Assembly: GCF_003935375.1 (NCBI RefSeq) | Contig: NZ_RHQM01000017.1 | Span: 1-64,000 of the forward strand | DNA: 64,000 nucleotides | Direction: 5' to 3' | Source: Stutzerimonas xanthomarina | GTDB lineage: Bacteria > Pseudomonadota > Gammaproteobacteria > Pseudomonadales > Pseudomonadaceae | In this document: piece after piece, positions 8,558 through 19,468 of the stretch | How positions within the stretch are numbered: position 1 is the stretch's first letter | Layout: every line of letters begins with the position of its first letter | Translations under genes and position numbers: made by a program | The notes under the pieces: generated by a model | Told to the model about the DNA's origin: nothing | The model's input: the letters and a program-made list of their open reading frames with translations, nothing else | Databases searched by the model: none

Positions 8558-9183
8558 AGCAGAAAACTCCGCAGGTTTGCATCCGCTAATCCATGTTCCC
8601 AGGCCTTGTCGAATTCCGCTTGGCGTATGCGCACCCGGGCGAGGTCGTGGTACAGGGCATAGCCGGCGTATTGGTCAGCCTTGGGGCGTTGCAGCAGACC
8701 ACAATCATCGGCGATCAGATAGGCGCCGCTCTGCTCGGGATAATCGGGGTTCAGCTTGCGGATATGTACATTGCTGGTCAATCGCCGAGCAAGCTGCAGA
8801 AGACGGTGGCCTTCTTTGATCGCTCGTGTCGGGTCGCCGATCAAGATACGCAGGCGGTTGCGCGGGTGGGCCAGCAGTAGGCGAGTGCAAGCCTGCTGAA
8901 CGCTGCTGTGATGATAAAGCCAGGGTTCCAGATCCGTGCTGTAGATGCACAGCGAGCGAGTCGCCTGCTGCAGCATGGCCAAAGCATGCTGGCGAACCTC
9001 GTTGGGTTCGCTGAAGCGTTGCAGTTCGGTGTCCTGTCCAAGCTCAAACGCGGCCGCTGTCCAAGCGAGAGGCTCGGGAAGGTCGGCTTGGGGGTTGTGA
9101 ACGGCAAAACGCCCCGGAGAGTGAAAGTCTATGGCCGGGAGTTCGGCCTGATCGCTACTTTCGTCAGGGGCGCTGTCGCTCAT
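8554..9183 (-). CDS. Conserved protein, DUF7931-like
   Basis: 209 aa, cytoplasmic by composition, no signal peptide. The core (residues about 60-190) alternates helices and strands with LCIYSTDLEPWLYHH, RILIGDPTRAIKEGHRLLQLARRL and YLIADDCGLLQRP, which suggests a phospholipase-D-like half domain without an obvious HKD catalytic motif. Neighbours are a GNAT acetyltransferase upstream (6-base gap) and a secretin-like gene downstream (4-base overlap), an arrangement also seen in P. aeruginosa. I cannot assign a reaction. Confidence 0.7.
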   Translation of the reverse strand: MSDSAPDESSDQAELPAIDFHSPGRFAVHNPQADLPEPLAWTAAAFELGQDTELQRFSEPNEVRQHALAMLQQATRSLCIYSTDLEPWLYHHSSVQQACTRLLLAHPRNRLRILIGDPTRAIKEGHRLLQLARRLTSNVHIRKLNPDYPEQSGAYLIADDCGLLQRPKADQYAGYALYHDLARVRIRQAEFDKAWEHGLADANLRSFLL

Positions 9184-9189
9184 ACGGCC

Positions 9190-9615
9190 TCAGTGGCTCC
9201 GGCGGAGCATGTCGACGTGGGGGATTCCAGCTTCGAGAAACTCATCGCTGACCACTTCAAAACCAAGTCGTTCATAGAAGGCGGTGGCGTGAACCTGCGC
9301 AGTCAGTGTCTGCTCCGTCAGGCCCCGGCGCTCCGCCTCCGCAAGGACGGCACGCATCAGCGCATCGCCCACGTTCATGCCGCGCCAGTCGCGCAGGACT
9401 GCTACCCGGCCAATCTGCCCGTCGGCCAGCAACCGTGCGGTACCGATCGGATAGTCGCCCTCGAGGGCGAGAAAATGCACGGCTTCGTTATCGTCGGCAT
9501 CCCACTCCTGCTCGGGCGGAACGGCCTGCTCGGCAATGAATACGGCCTCCCGAATGCGCCGCAATTCGGCGTTGTCCTGCTGCCAGTCGGCGATCCGTAC
9601 CTGAACGCTATTCAT
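9190..9615 (-). CDS. GNAT family N-acetyltransferase
   Basis: 141 aa, one GNAT domain. The acetyl-CoA binding segment is visible as QIGRVAVLRDWRGMNVGDALMRAVLAEAERRG (V-x-x-x-x-R-G-x-x-x/G-x-A pattern), followed by the C-terminal ATAFYERLGFEVVSDEFLEAGIPHVDM typical of ElaA/YjdJ-type acetyltransferases. The ATG at 9615 overlaps the stop codon of roxA by 8 bases, which supports it over the upstream in-frame starts. The substrate is unknown. Confidence 0.85.
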   Translation of the reverse strand: MNSVQVRIADWQQDNAELRRIREAVFIAEQAVPPEQEWDADDNEAVHFLALEGDYPIGTARLLADGQIGRVAVLRDWRGMNVGDALMRAVLAEAERRGLTEQTLTAQVHATAFYERLGFEVVSDEFLEAGIPHVDMLRRSH

Positions 9616-10774
9616 CAGCAAACTCCAGACTTCCTTGTTTGACCAGTTCGCACAAAAGCCCCCGGCCATCGTCGTCGCTCAGCCAGTCGCCCATATTATC
9701 GGCGTGCAACGCATCAGCCGAGCAGATCAGTTTCAACAGTTCGCGCAGCTTAGAGGGAAGCAGGCGACTCTGGCCACTGGCGAACAGTAGCAGGCCGATG
9801 TCGACTTCGCTCCAGGCCAGGCGTGCCGCCGGGTTGCGGACCAGCAGGGCGCCATCTTCGATTGCCGAGCGCAGATCGATCTCCTCCAGCTCAGGCCCCT
9901 CCACCCGCTCCGGATAGCGCGGCTCGGTCATGAACTGACCGAACCAGGTGAGCAACAAACGCTCGTCGCTCATGTGCTCGGCAAGCAGCGCTTTCAATCG
10001 ATCCAGTGCGTCGCTCTGGATCTGGTAGGGGTCGTCGCTCGGTTGCAGATCGGCGTCGCTGTAACGATCTTCGTCCGGCAGGAACTGCGCCAGGAAGTCG
10101 GTGAAGTGGGTCAGTACCTCGGCAGCGCTAGGGGCACGGAAGCCGACCGAATAGGTCATGCAGGCATCCTCTGCGGTGCCGAAGTGGGCCAGGCGAGGCG
10201 GAAGGTAAAGCATGTCACCGGGTTCCAGCACCCATTCATCGGTGCCTTCGAATTCGGCCAGGATGCGTAGATCGCCGTGGGTCAGCATCGGGCTTTCGCT
10301 GTCGCACATCTGCCCGATGCGCCAGCGGCGCTGACCATGCGCCTGCAGCAGGAATACGTCGTAGTTGTCGAAATGCGGGCCGACACCGCCGCCCGGTGCG
10401 GCATAGCTGATCATCACATCGTCGATGCGCCAGTTGGGAAGGAAGCGGAAGTGCTCGATCAGATCGGCGACTTCCGGTACCAGCTGGTCGACGGCCTGGA
10501 CCAGCAGGGTCCAGTCACGCTCGGGCAGCTGCTGGTAGGTGTCTTCGGCAAAGGGACCGCGACGCAACTCCCAGGGGCTTTCGCCGTGCTCGATGATCAG
10601 GCGGGATTCGACTTCCTCTTCCAGCGAAAGGCCAGCCAATTCGTCCGGCGATATGGGGCTCTGAAAGTCTGGGATGGCCTGGCGAATGAGCAGCGGTCTC
10701 TTCTGCCAGTAGTCGCGCAGAAATTCCCGGGCGCTGATGCCGCCCAGAATTTGAAGTGGAATATCAGAAGTCAT
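9608..10774 (-). CDS. roxA: Ribosomal protein uL16 3-hydroxylase (RoxA/YcfD)
   Basis: 388 aa JmjC/cupin oxygenase. Members hydroxylate an arginine of ribosomal protein uL16 using Fe(II), oxygen and 2-oxoglutarate. The iron-binding HxD lies in GPHFDNYDVFLLQAHGQRRW near residue 135, with the third ligand in PPRLAHFGTAED. The opening LQILGGISAREFLRDYWQKRPLLIRQA is characteristic. I take the ATG at 10774, preceded by AAGGTG, instead of the GTG three codons earlier. It leads a four-gene run, overlapping the acetyltransferase gene. Confidence 0.92.
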   Translation of the reverse strand: MTSDIPLQILGGISAREFLRDYWQKRPLLIRQAIPDFQSPISPDELAGLSLEEEVESRLIIEHGESPWELRRGPFAEDTYQQLPERDWTLLVQAVDQLVPEVADLIEHFRFLPNWRIDDVMISYAAPGGGVGPHFDNYDVFLLQAHGQRRWRIGQMCDSESPMLTHGDLRILAEFEGTDEWVLEPGDMLYLPPRLAHFGTAEDACMTYSVGFRAPSAAEVLTHFTDFLAQFLPDEDRYSDADLQPSDDPYQIQSDALDRLKALLAEHMSDERLLLTWFGQFMTEPRYPERVEGPELEEIDLRSAIEDGALLVRNPAARLAWSEVDIGLLLFASGQSRLLPSKLRELLKLICSADALHADNMGDWLSDDDGRGLLCELVKQGSLEFADE

Positions 10775-10805
10775 GCGTAACACCTTGCTCTATATACAGA
10801 GCTGA

Positions 10806-10836
10806 AAATAAAAACGCCCGGCACAGCCGGGCGTGC
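10806..10836 (-). terminator. purB terminator
   Basis: An 8-bp GC-rich stem CGCCCGGC / GCCGGGCG (10815-10822, 10826-10833) is followed on the minus strand by TTTTTATTTT. It separates purB from roxA. Confidence 0.88.
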
Positions 10837-10850
10837 ATACATGGTCGTAC

Positions 10851-12308
<1,458 letters not shown>

Positions 12309-12947
12309 TTAGCGGTCGTCATCCTGGGTCGAGCGCAGCCGTGGATAGAGCGCATCGAGCAGCTTGCGGCGGCTGAAGATCATTTGCCAACGGTGCCCGC
12401 CGAGCTGGCGCCACAGACGTGCCGAGCGAATTCCGGAGAGCAGCAGGGCGCGAATCTTGGCTGCATTGTCCGTCTGCTGCAGGTGCCGCATGTCGCCTTG
12501 AACCTGAATGCGCTGGCGAAATGTGCTCAGGGTGTCCTGGTACAAACCGCCGAACGAGGCCACGACATTTTCGTGGGTGATGCCGAAGTGCTCGACCTGC
12601 TGTTGAATCTGATCCAGACGGCTGCCAATGACCTGAAGCATGTCGTCGCGCTTGTCCAGCTGGCGCTCCAGACCGATCATCGCCAGTGCGTAACGCAGTG
12701 GTTCTCGCTGCAGTGCGCTGCTGTCGCGCTCCAAGGCACCGACCAGAGCGCGATAGCCATCACGCAGGTTGAGGTCATCACCGCCGTAGATTTCCAGTGT
12801 GGTTTCCGGATTGCGGGCCAGCAGGCTGCCCAGCATGCAGCCGAGCGAGGCGTTCGGAACCTGGCCGGTGCGAGCGATGCGGTCCACCAACGTTGCGGCT
12901 TCGAACACTGCGCCGAGTGCAATCAGTTGTTCGTCGAGCGTATTCAT
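12309..12947 (-). CDS. hflD: HflD homologue (lysogenization regulator)
   Basis: 212 aa, the usual length. HflD in E. coli is a peripheral membrane protein that affects lambda CII stability; the same gene order mnmA-hflD-purB is found in many gammaproteobacteria. Conserved blocks include [25 protein letters not shown] at the N-terminus and the central LGLERQL-type segment ([15 protein letters not shown]). The ATG overlaps the mnmA stop codon by 4 bases, indicating coupling. Its role outside phage biology is unclear. Confidence 0.9.
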   Translation of the reverse strand: MNTLDEQLIALGAVFEAATLVDRIARTGQVPNASLGCMLGSLLARNPETTLEIYGGDDLNLRDGYRALVGALERDSSALQREPLRYALAMIGLERQLDKRDDMLQVIGSRLDQIQQQVEHFGITHENVVASFGGLYQDTLSTFRQRIQVQGDMRHLQQTDNAAKIRALLLSGIRSARLWRQLGGHRWQMIFSRRKLLDALYPRLRSTQDDDR

Positions 12948-14071
12948 GCTCGACCCTCGAACCAGGGTTCGGCCTGCTCGATCACGCCGCCGCCAAGGCA
13001 GACTTCGCCGTCGTAGAACACGACCGACTGACCCGGTGTCACCGCCCGTTGTGGCGCTTCGAAGACGGCACGATAGCCGTCTGCCGTCTTTTCCAGCGTG
13101 CAGGCCTGATCGCTCTGGCGATAGCGGACCTTGGCGGTCAGCTGGAGCGGAGCGCTGAGGTCGATGGGGTTCACCCAGTAGATTTCCGATGCCAGCAGCG
13201 CGCGCGAGAACAACCACGGATGATCGTTGCCCTGGCCGACCACCAGCACGTTGCGCTGCAGGTCCTTGCTCAGCACGTACCACGGTTCGTCGGAAGCATC
13301 CTTGAGGCCGCCGATGCCTAAGCCCTGGCGTTGACCGATGGTGTGATACATCAAGCCGTGATGACGGCCGATCACTTCACCATCGATGGTTTCGATATTG
13401 CCGGGCTGGGCCGGAAGGTATTGCTTGAGAAAGTCGCTGAAGCGCCTTTCGCCGATGAAGCAGATGCCGGTTGAATCCTTTTTCTTCGCCGTGGCAAGCC
13501 CGTACTTTTCGGCGATCGCCCGCACTTCGGGCTTTTCCAGCTCGCCGACAGGAAACAGCGTCTTGCTCAGCTGTTCACCGCCGACCGCATGCAGGAAGTA
13601 GCTCTGATCCTTGTTCGGGTCCAGCCCTTTGAGCAGCTCGCTACGATCATTCACGTCGCGACGACGCACGTAATGGCCGGTCGCGATGAGGTCCGCCCCC
13701 AGCATCAATGCGTAGTCGAGAAAGGCTTTGAACTTGATCTCCCGGTTGCAAAGGATGTCCGGGTTCGGCGTGCGTCCCGCCTTGTATTCGGCAAGGAAGT
13801 GTTCGAAGACGTTGTCCCAGTATTCGGCTGCAAAGTTCGCCGTATGCAGCTTGATGCCGATCCGGTCGCACACCGCTTGGGCGTCGGCCAAGTCTTCCTT
13901 GGCGGTGCAGTATTCCGTGCCGTCGTCCTCTTCCCAGTTCTTCATGAACAGGCCTTCGACCTGATAGCCCTGCTCGAGCAGCAGGAGGGCGGAAACGGAA
14001 GAGTCCACTCCGCCGGACATGCCGACGATGACACGTGTTTTTTCCGGGGCGGTGAGGGTGGTTACAGACAT
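12944..14071 (-). CDS. mnmA: tRNA-specific 2-thiouridylase MnmA
   Basis: 375 aa, family-typical. It transfers sulfur to uridine 34 of Lys, Glu and Gln tRNAs with ATP activation. The PP-loop MSGGVDSS is at residues 19-26; the catalytic cysteines are in [12 protein letters not shown] and [11 protein letters not shown] (C-x-n-C pair). It is first in a translationally coupled mnmA-hflD pair followed by purB. Confidence 0.96.
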   Translation of the reverse strand: MSVTTLTAPEKTRVIVGMSGGVDSSVSALLLLEQGYQVEGLFMKNWEEDDGTEYCTAKEDLADAQAVCDRIGIKLHTANFAAEYWDNVFEHFLAEYKAGRTPNPDILCNREIKFKAFLDYALMLGADLIATGHYVRRRDVNDRSELLKGLDPNKDQSYFLHAVGGEQLSKTLFPVGELEKPEVRAIAEKYGLATAKKKDSTGICFIGERRFSDFLKQYLPAQPGNIETIDGEVIGRHHGLMYHTIGQRQGLGIGGLKDASDEPWYVLSKDLQRNVLVVGQGNDHPWLFSRALLASEIYWVNPIDLSAPLQLTAKVRYRQSDQACTLEKTADGYRAVFEAPQRAVTPGQSVVFYDGEVCLGGGVIEQAEPWFEGRA

Positions 14072-14140
14072 AGGAACACGCTGAGGCTCTGCAAAGGGGC
14101 GGAATTCTATCAGGCTGCAGCAGGCATGACGAAGCCGCGT

Positions 14141-14581
14141 TCAGTTGCGAATCACGTCAAGCGAGTGCAGCGGCCCGGTCAGATAATCATCGATGCAGCG
14201 GGGCACCAGTTCACTGCGCCAGCGTTCAGGTTGCGCCTCCAGCTCGTCGCGGCTCAGCCACCGAGCCGCGACAATGCCCTCGTCGAGCTGACGCTGCGGA
14301 TCATGCTGCAGGGCTCTGGCGGCGAAGCATACGCGCTGATAGGTCACGCCATTGCTGGGCGCGGTGTACAGATAAATTCCCACAACGCCAATGAGCTCGA
14401 CCTCCCAGCCGGTTTCTTCGAGGGTTTCCCGTACAGCCGCCTGGCGCAGATTCTCATTGGCTTCGAGATGCCCAGCAGGCTGATTGAGTACGAGTTGGCC
14501 CGCCTTGAGCTCTTCTACCAACAGAAAGCGTCCCTGGTCTTCGATAACGGTCGCGACGGTGATATGCAGTTGCCAGTCCAT
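14141..14581 (-). CDS. Nudix hydrolase (NudJ-type phosphatase)
   Basis: 146 aa single Nudix domain. The Nudix box reads GHLEANENLRQAAVRETLEE with TGWEVEL following, matching G-x5-E-x7-R-E-U-x-E-E-x-G-U. NudJ-type enzymes dephosphorylate nucleoside di- and triphosphates and HMP-pyrophosphate. Like NudJ in E. coli it lies directly upstream of mnmA (69-base gap), which supports the assignment. Confidence 0.85.
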   Translation of the reverse strand: MDWQLHITVATVIEDQGRFLLVEELKAGQLVLNQPAGHLEANENLRQAAVRETLEETGWEVELIGVVGIYLYTAPSNGVTYQRVCFAARALQHDPQRQLDEGIVAARWLSRDELEAQPERWRSELVPRCIDDYLTGPLHSLDVIRN

Positions 14582-14635
14582 AAGAGCTGCCTTGTGTAAA
14601 TGACGGGATGATAACAGTCACCTCCGTTCAGAAAG

Positions 14636-14666
14636 CACGAACCCCGGCACCAGGCCGGGGTTCGTG
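14636..14666 (-). terminator. idh terminator hairpin
   Basis: A perfect 13-bp stem CACGAACCCCGGC / GCCGGGGTTCGTG (14636-14648, 14654-14666) with a 5-base loop lies 20 bases after the idh stop codon. The T-run on the minus strand is short. Confidence 0.75.
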
Positions 14667-14685
14667 ATAACACTCAAGCGTCGAT

Positions 14686-16914
14686 TCAGGCGTTCAGCGC
14701 GGCCAGGGCTGCGTTGAAGGTTGCGCTGGGGCGCATCACCTTGCTGGTCAGTTCCGGGTTGGAGCGATAGTAGCCACCGATATCCACCGGCTTGCCTTGC
14801 ACCTCGGCCAGTTCGGCGACGATGGTCGCTTCCTGCTCGGTCAACTGCTTGGCCAGCGGGGTGAAGTGGGCCTTCAGTTCGGCGTCTTCGTCCTGCGCGG
14901 CCAGAGCTTGCGCCCAGTACAGAGCCAGGTAGAAGTGGCTGCCGCGGTTGTCCAGCTGACCAACCTTGCGCGCCGGTGACTTGTTGTTATCCAACAGTTT
15001 GCCGGTGGCCTGGTCAAGGGTCTTGCCGAGGATCTTGGCCTTGATGTTGTCGGTCTTGATGCCGGTTTCTTCCAGGGATACCGCCAGTGCCAGGAACTCA
15101 CCCAGCGAATCCCAGCGCAGGTAGTTCTCTTCGACCAGCTGCTGCACGTGCTTCGGCGCGGAGCCGCCGGCGCCGGTTTCGTACATGCCGCCGCCCGCCA
15201 TCAGCGGAACGATTGAGAGCATCTTGGCCGAAGTGCCCAGCTCCATGATTGGGAACAGGTCGGTCAGGTAGTCACGCAGAACGTTGCCGGTCACCGAAAT
15301 GGTGTCCTGGCCACGAATCATGCGCTCCATGCTGACGCGGATGGCTTCGTTGTAATCCATGATGCGGATGTCCAGACCGCTCAGGTCGTGATCCTTGAGG
15401 TAGGTTTCGACCTTGTTCTGCAACTGACGATCATGGGCGCGCTCCGGGTCAAGCCAGAAGACTGCCGGGGTGTTCGACTGGCGAGCACGGGTCACGGCCA
15501 GCTTGACCCAGTCGCGGATCGGAGCGTCTTTGGTCTGGCAGGCGCGCCAGATGTCGCCTTTCTCGACTTCGTGCTGCATCAGCACGGTGCCGTCGGCCAG
15601 AACGACGCGCATGGTGCCGTCGGCCTGCATCTCGAAGGTCTTGTCGTGCGAACCGTATTCCTCGGCTTTCTGTGCCATCAGGCCGACGTTCGGGACGCTG
15701 CCCATGGTGACCGGGTCGAAGGCGCCGTTGGTTTTGCAGAAGTTGATCATCTCCTGGTAAATGCGGGCATAGGTGCTCTCCGGCATTACCGCTTTGGTGT
15801 CCTTCTGCTTGCCGTCCTTGCCCCACATCTGACCGGAGTTACGGATCATCGCCGGCATCGAGGCGTCGACAATGACGTCGCTCGGGATGTGCAGATTGGT
15901 GATGCCCTTGACCGAGTCGACCATCGCCATTTCAGGGCGGTGGCTGTAAACCTCATGGATGTCGTGCAGGATTTCTTCCTGCTGCGAGACCGGCAGCGAC
16001 TTGATCTTGTCGTAGACGCTGCTGATACCGTTGTTCGGGTTGACGCCCAGTTCCTTGAACAGCTCGCCGTACTTGTCGAACACATCCTTGTAGTAAACGC
16101 TGACCGCATGACCGAAGACGATCGGGTGCGAGATCTTCATCATGGTGGCCTTGACGTGCAGGGACCACATCACGCCGGTTTCCTTGCAGTCCTGCAGGGT
16201 GTCTTCGAAGAAGGCGCGCAGCTTGTTGCAGCTCATGAACATGCCGTCGAGCACTTCGCCTTCCTGCAGAGACAGCTGCTTCTTGACCTCGACCTTGCCG
16301 TCCTTGCCGACGAACTCAATGCGCACATCACCAGCTTTGTCCATGGTGATCGACTGCTCGCTGGAGAAGAAGTCGCCACCACGCATGTAGTCGGCATGGG
16401 ACTGCGAAGCCTTGCTCCACTTGCCCATCGAGTGCGGGTGCTTGCGAGCGTAGGCTTTCACGGCGGCCGGAGCGCGGCGGTCGGAGTTGCCTTCGCGCAG
16501 CACGGGGTTCACGGCGCTGCCGAGTACCTTGCCATAGCGGGCGCGGGTATCTTTCTCCGCATCGGTCTGCGGGTCTTCCGGGAAGTTGGGGATGTTGTAG
16601 CCCAGGGCCTGCAATTCGGCGATGGCGGCCTTGAGCTGCGGCACGGAAGCGCTGATGTTGGGCAGTTTGATGATGTTGGCATCGGGCTGAACGGTCAGCT
16701 CGGCAAGCTTGGCCAGGTCGTCGTCGACTTTCTTGTCAGCGTCGAGCTGGTCGGCAAAGCTCGCAAGAATGCGCCCTGCAAGAGAGATGTCGCGTGTTTC
16801 GACGGCTATGTCAGCGGAGGCGGCGAAGGCTTCTACAATAGGAAGAAGCGAATAGGTAGCCAGCGCAGGGGCTTCGTCGGTGAAGGTATAGATGATCTTC
16901 GAAGGGGTGGACAT
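14686..16914 (-). CDS. idh: NADP-dependent isocitrate dehydrogenase, monomeric
   Basis: 742 aa, the size of the monomeric (type II) enzyme, unrelated in length to the dimeric icd product encoded divergently. It oxidises isocitrate to 2-oxoglutarate in the TCA cycle. Recognisable stretches include [20 protein letters not shown] at the N-terminus, [13 protein letters not shown], the [18 protein letters not shown] segment and [14 protein letters not shown], where the substrate phosphate-type and metal contacts lie. It shares a 362-base divergent control region with icd. Carrying both enzyme types is common in Pseudomonas. Confidence 0.96.
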   Translation of the reverse strand: MSTPSKIIYTFTDEAPALATYSLLPIVEAFAASADIAVETRDISLAGRILASFADQLDADKKVDDDLAKLAELTVQPDANIIKLPNISASVPQLKAAIAELQALGYNIPNFPEDPQTDAEKDTRARYGKVLGSAVNPVLREGNSDRRAPAAVKAYARKHPHSMGKWSKASQSHADYMRGGDFFSSEQSITMDKAGDVRIEFVGKDGKVEVKKQLSLQEGEVLDGMFMSCNKLRAFFEDTLQDCKETGVMWSLHVKATMMKISHPIVFGHAVSVYYKDVFDKYGELFKELGVNPNNGISSVYDKIKSLPVSQQEEILHDIHEVYSHRPEMAMVDSVKGITNLHIPSDVIVDASMPAMIRNSGQMWGKDGKQKDTKAVMPESTYARIYQEMINFCKTNGAFDPVTMGSVPNVGLMAQKAEEYGSHDKTFEMQADGTMRVVLADGTVLMQHEVEKGDIWRACQTKDAPIRDWVKLAVTRARQSNTPAVFWLDPERAHDRQLQNKVETYLKDHDLSGLDIRIMDYNEAIRVSMERMIRGQDTISVTGNVLRDYLTDLFPIMELGTSAKMLSIVPLMAGGGMYETGAGGSAPKHVQQLVEENYLRWDSLGEFLALAVSLEETGIKTDNIKAKILGKTLDQATGKLLDNNKSPARKVGQLDNRGSHFYLALYWAQALAAQDEDAELKAHFTPLAKQLTEQEATIVAELAEVQGKPVDIGGYYRSNPELTSKVMRPSATFNAALAALNA

Positions 16915-17276
16915 TTAGCGATAACTCTCTTCTTGCAGGGCGTGCACAGAATCCCGAGTGCGCCGGGTAGGCGCTCTGGCTCTCCGTCTAGATGAAACCA
17001 GAAGGGGGATTCGCCGCGGTGATGATGGATGCACCAATAGAGTGTCGAGCATTTGAACCGCCGAGCCGCGGTAGCGACTCTGAGGTTTCAAGGGGCGGGA
17101 CTTGTACAAGACAGGTTCGTCCCTTATGACTTGTGAGTCATCGCGGCAGTATACCATCGAGCCTGCCTCGGGCAGAACGGCATTGCGCATACGACGAACG
17201 AACATGTAGTTTCAGGCAATTCGAGTGGGTTACCCTCAAAGATGATCGATGTCTAACCACGAAGACGGAGTCCAGC
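16915..17276. promoter_or_regulatory. Divergent idh/icd control region
   Basis: No gene is visible in 362 bases. It holds a perfect 10-bp palindrome CTTGTACAAG (17101-17110) and a 6-bp inverted repeat ATGACT-TGTG-AGTCAT (17126-17141), followed by TATACC (17150-17155) that could be an icd -10 element. These dyads are plausible operator sites for one or both genes; I cannot name the regulator. Confidence 0.5.
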
Positions 17277-18533
17277 ATGGGATACCAAAAGATCCAGGTG
17301 CCATCCAGCGGTGACAAAATTACCGTTAACGCCGATAACACCCTGAACGTCCCCGACAACCCGATCATCCCTTATATAGAAGGGGACGGTATCGGCGTCG
17401 ACATCAGCCCGGTGATGATCAAGGTCGTGGATGCCGCTGTTCAGAAGGCCTATGGCGGCAAGCGCAAGATTGCCTGGATGGAGATCTACGCGGGCGAGAA
17501 GGCTACGCAGGTCTACGATCAGGACACCTGGCTGCCGAAGGAAACCCTCGAAGCTGTCCGCGATTACGTCGTGTCGATCAAAGGCCCCCTGACCACTCCG
17601 GTCGGCGGTGGCATCCGCTCCTTGAACGTTGCGCTGCGCCAGGAGCTTGATCTCTATGTCTGCCAGCGTCCGGTTCGCTGGTTCACCGGTGTGCCGAGCC
17701 CGGTCAAGAAGCCGGGCGACGTGGATATGGTGATCTTCCGGGAGAACTCCGAAGACATCTACGCCGGTGTCGAGTGGAAGGCAGGCTCCCCGGAAGCGGA
17801 GAAGGTCATCAAGTTCCTGACCGAGGAAATGGGCGTCAAGAAGATCCGTTTTACCGAAAACTGCGGAATTGGGGTCAAGCCGGTTTCACTGGAAGGTACG
17901 AAGCGTCTCGTTCGCAAGGCGTTGCAGTACGCCGTCGACAATGACCGCAGCTCCGTCACCATTGTCCACAAGGGCAACATCATGAAGTTCACCGAGGGTG
18001 CCTTCAAGGAGTGGGGCTATGAAATGGCCCGCGACGAGTTTGGCGCCGAGCTGCTGGATGGCGGGCCCTGGATGCAGTTCAAGAACCCTAACACCGGCAA
18101 GAACATAGTAGTCAAGGACGCCATAGCCGATGCCATGCTTCAGCAGATCCTGCTGCGCCCGGCCGAGTACGACGTCATCGCAACACTCAACCTGAACGGT
18201 GACTACCTGTCCGACGCGCTTGCCGCTGAGGTCGGCGGTATCGGTATTGCCCCCGGGGCAAACCTTTCTGACACGGTCGCCATGTTCGAAGCTACTCACG
18301 GTACCGCGCCGAAGTACGCCGGTCAGGACAAGGTCAATCCGGGCTCGCTGATTCTCTCGGCTGAGATGATGCTGCGCCATATGGGTTGGGTGGAAGCGGC
18401 AGACCTGATTATCAAGTCGACCGAGAGCGCTATCGCCGCCAAGACCGTCACCTACGACTTCGAGCGTCTCATGGAGGGCGCCCAGTTGATGTCATGCTCG
18501 CAATTTGGCGACGCGATGATCAGCCATATGTAA
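17277..18533 (+). CDS. icd: NADP-dependent isocitrate dehydrogenase, dimeric
   Basis: 418 aa, equal to P. aeruginosa Icd. TCA cycle enzyme, isocitrate to 2-oxoglutarate. The phosphorylation-site region of the family appears as [14 protein letters not shown] (the Ser being the AceK target in enteric bacteria), and [25 protein letters not shown] is the metal and substrate region. The ATG at 17277 has GGAG six bases upstream. It is divergent from idh and convergent with cspD. With aceA 10 kb away, the competing uses of isocitrate are encoded close together. Confidence 0.96.
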   Translation: MGYQKIQVPSSGDKITVNADNTLNVPDNPIIPYIEGDGIGVDISPVMIKVVDAAVQKAYGGKRKIAWMEIYAGEKATQVYDQDTWLPKETLEAVRDYVVSIKGPLTTPVGGGIRSLNVALRQELDLYVCQRPVRWFTGVPSPVKKPGDVDMVIFRENSEDIYAGVEWKAGSPEAEKVIKFLTEEMGVKKIRFTENCGIGVKPVSLEGTKRLVRKALQYAVDNDRSSVTIVHKGNIMKFTEGAFKEWGYEMARDEFGAELLDGGPWMQFKNPNTGKNIVVKDAIADAMLQQILLRPAEYDVIATLNLNGDYLSDALAAEVGGIGIAPGANLSDTVAMFEATHGTAPKYAGQDKVNPGSLILSAEMMLRHMGWVEAADLIIKSTESAIAAKTVTYDFERLMEGAQLMSCSQFGDAMISHM

Positions 18534-18544
18534 GGTGTGGAATG

Positions 18545-18580
18545 AAAAAGGCCGATCAGATGATCGGCCTTTTTTTGTTT
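18545..18580 (+). terminator. icd terminator
   Basis: A perfect 14-bp stem AAAAAGGCCGATCA / TGATCGGCCTTTTT (18545-18558, 18561-18574) continues into a T-run. The A-rich 5' arm means it could also end cspD transcription from the other side. Confidence 0.92.
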
Positions 18581-18594
18581 TGTTTCAGGACAAA

Positions 18595-18858
18595 TCAGGC
18601 ATCTACCGTCGAGACGCCTTGGGCAGCAGCAGGGGTCGTCGCCTCGGACACGGCCTGCTGTGGCCTGATGTCGGTTGCGTGAAGGCCTTTCGGACCCTGC
18701 AGGATGTTGAACATGACCGCTTGCCCAGCTTTCAGAGTTCGATAGCCTTCCATCTGGATGGCCGAGTAGTGGGCGAACAGGTCCTCATCGCCGCCGTCTG
18801 CTACGATGAACCCGTAGCCTTTGGCGTTGTTGAACCACTTGACCTTACCGCTTAGCAT
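18595..18858 (-). CDS. cspD: Cold-shock-domain protein CspD
   Basis: 87 aa single cold-shock domain with both RNA-binding motifs, KGYGFIV (RNP1) and DLFAHYSAI (RNP2). In E. coli CspD is a stationary-phase inhibitor of DNA replication that binds single-stranded DNA; the gene is divergent from clpS-clpA there as here. The ATG at 18858 has AGAGGGA upstream. A short Ala/Thr-rich tail follows the domain. Confidence 0.93.
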   Translation of the reverse strand: MLSGKVKWFNNAKGYGFIVADGGDEDLFAHYSAIQMEGYRTLKAGQAVMFNILQGPKGLHATDIRPQQAVSEATTPAAAQGVSTVDA

Positions 18859-19070
18859 GCTGTTATCCCTCTGCAAAGGAGTCCATTACTGGAGTAACAT
18901 CCATTTCATTCCGCGCTTATGCAGCCCGAGGCCTCATGTTGCGCAACCCGTTTGCCCTTGTAGGCACATACTGTTTGTATCACCGTTTTGCCGATAGTCA
19001 AGGCGACTCGTCAGCTGGCTGCGAAGCTGTCCATATTTATCTGGCCCCCGCGCCACGACCTAGAACCGTT

Positions 19071-19439
19071 ATGCGCATGCATGCATTTGCTCAGATTCGA
19101 CTAACATTCAATCAGGACCGGCCTCAACGGGACGAAGAAGACGTGTCTGGTCTCGCTGTCCAGGAGGCCAAGCCGGAATTAAAGGCACCACCGATGTATA
19201 AAGTTGTCATGTTCAATGACGACTACACACCGATGGATTTCGTCGTCGAGGTGCTGGAAGGCATTTTCAATCACAGCAGGGAGCAGGCCACCAAGATCAT
19301 GCTGGCCGTCCATACCGAGGGGCAGGCCGTCTGCGGGCTCTATACGCGCGACGTAGCCGAAACCAAAGCGATGCAAGTGAATCAATATGCAAGGGAATGC
19401 CAGCACCCGCTGCTCTGTGAGATCGAGAAGGACGGTTAA
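19071..19439 (+). CDS. clpS: ATP-dependent Clp protease adaptor ClpS
   Basis: 122 aa (120 if the ATG at 19077 is used; neither has a clear ribosome binding site). ClpS delivers N-degron substrates to ClpAP. The conserved core [24 protein letters not shown] is present, where NDD and the hydrophobic pocket residues bind the N-terminal amino acid, followed by [23 protein letters not shown]. It is upstream of clpA with a 29-base gap, an operon conserved across Pseudomonas. Confidence 0.95.
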   Translation: MRMHAFAQIRLTFNQDRPQRDEEDVSGLAVQEAKPELKAPPMYKVVMFNDDYTPMDFVVEVLEGIFNHSREQATKIMLAVHTEGQAVCGLYTRDVAETKAMQVNQYARECQHPLLCEIEKDG

Positions 19440-19468
19440 CTCCGACTGCTGGAGAAGAGGTGAAAGCT

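Noticed and set aside
15388-16995. Long open frame antisense to idh
   Set aside because: A shadow of the 742-aa dehydrogenase; no family motif and no ribosome binding site.
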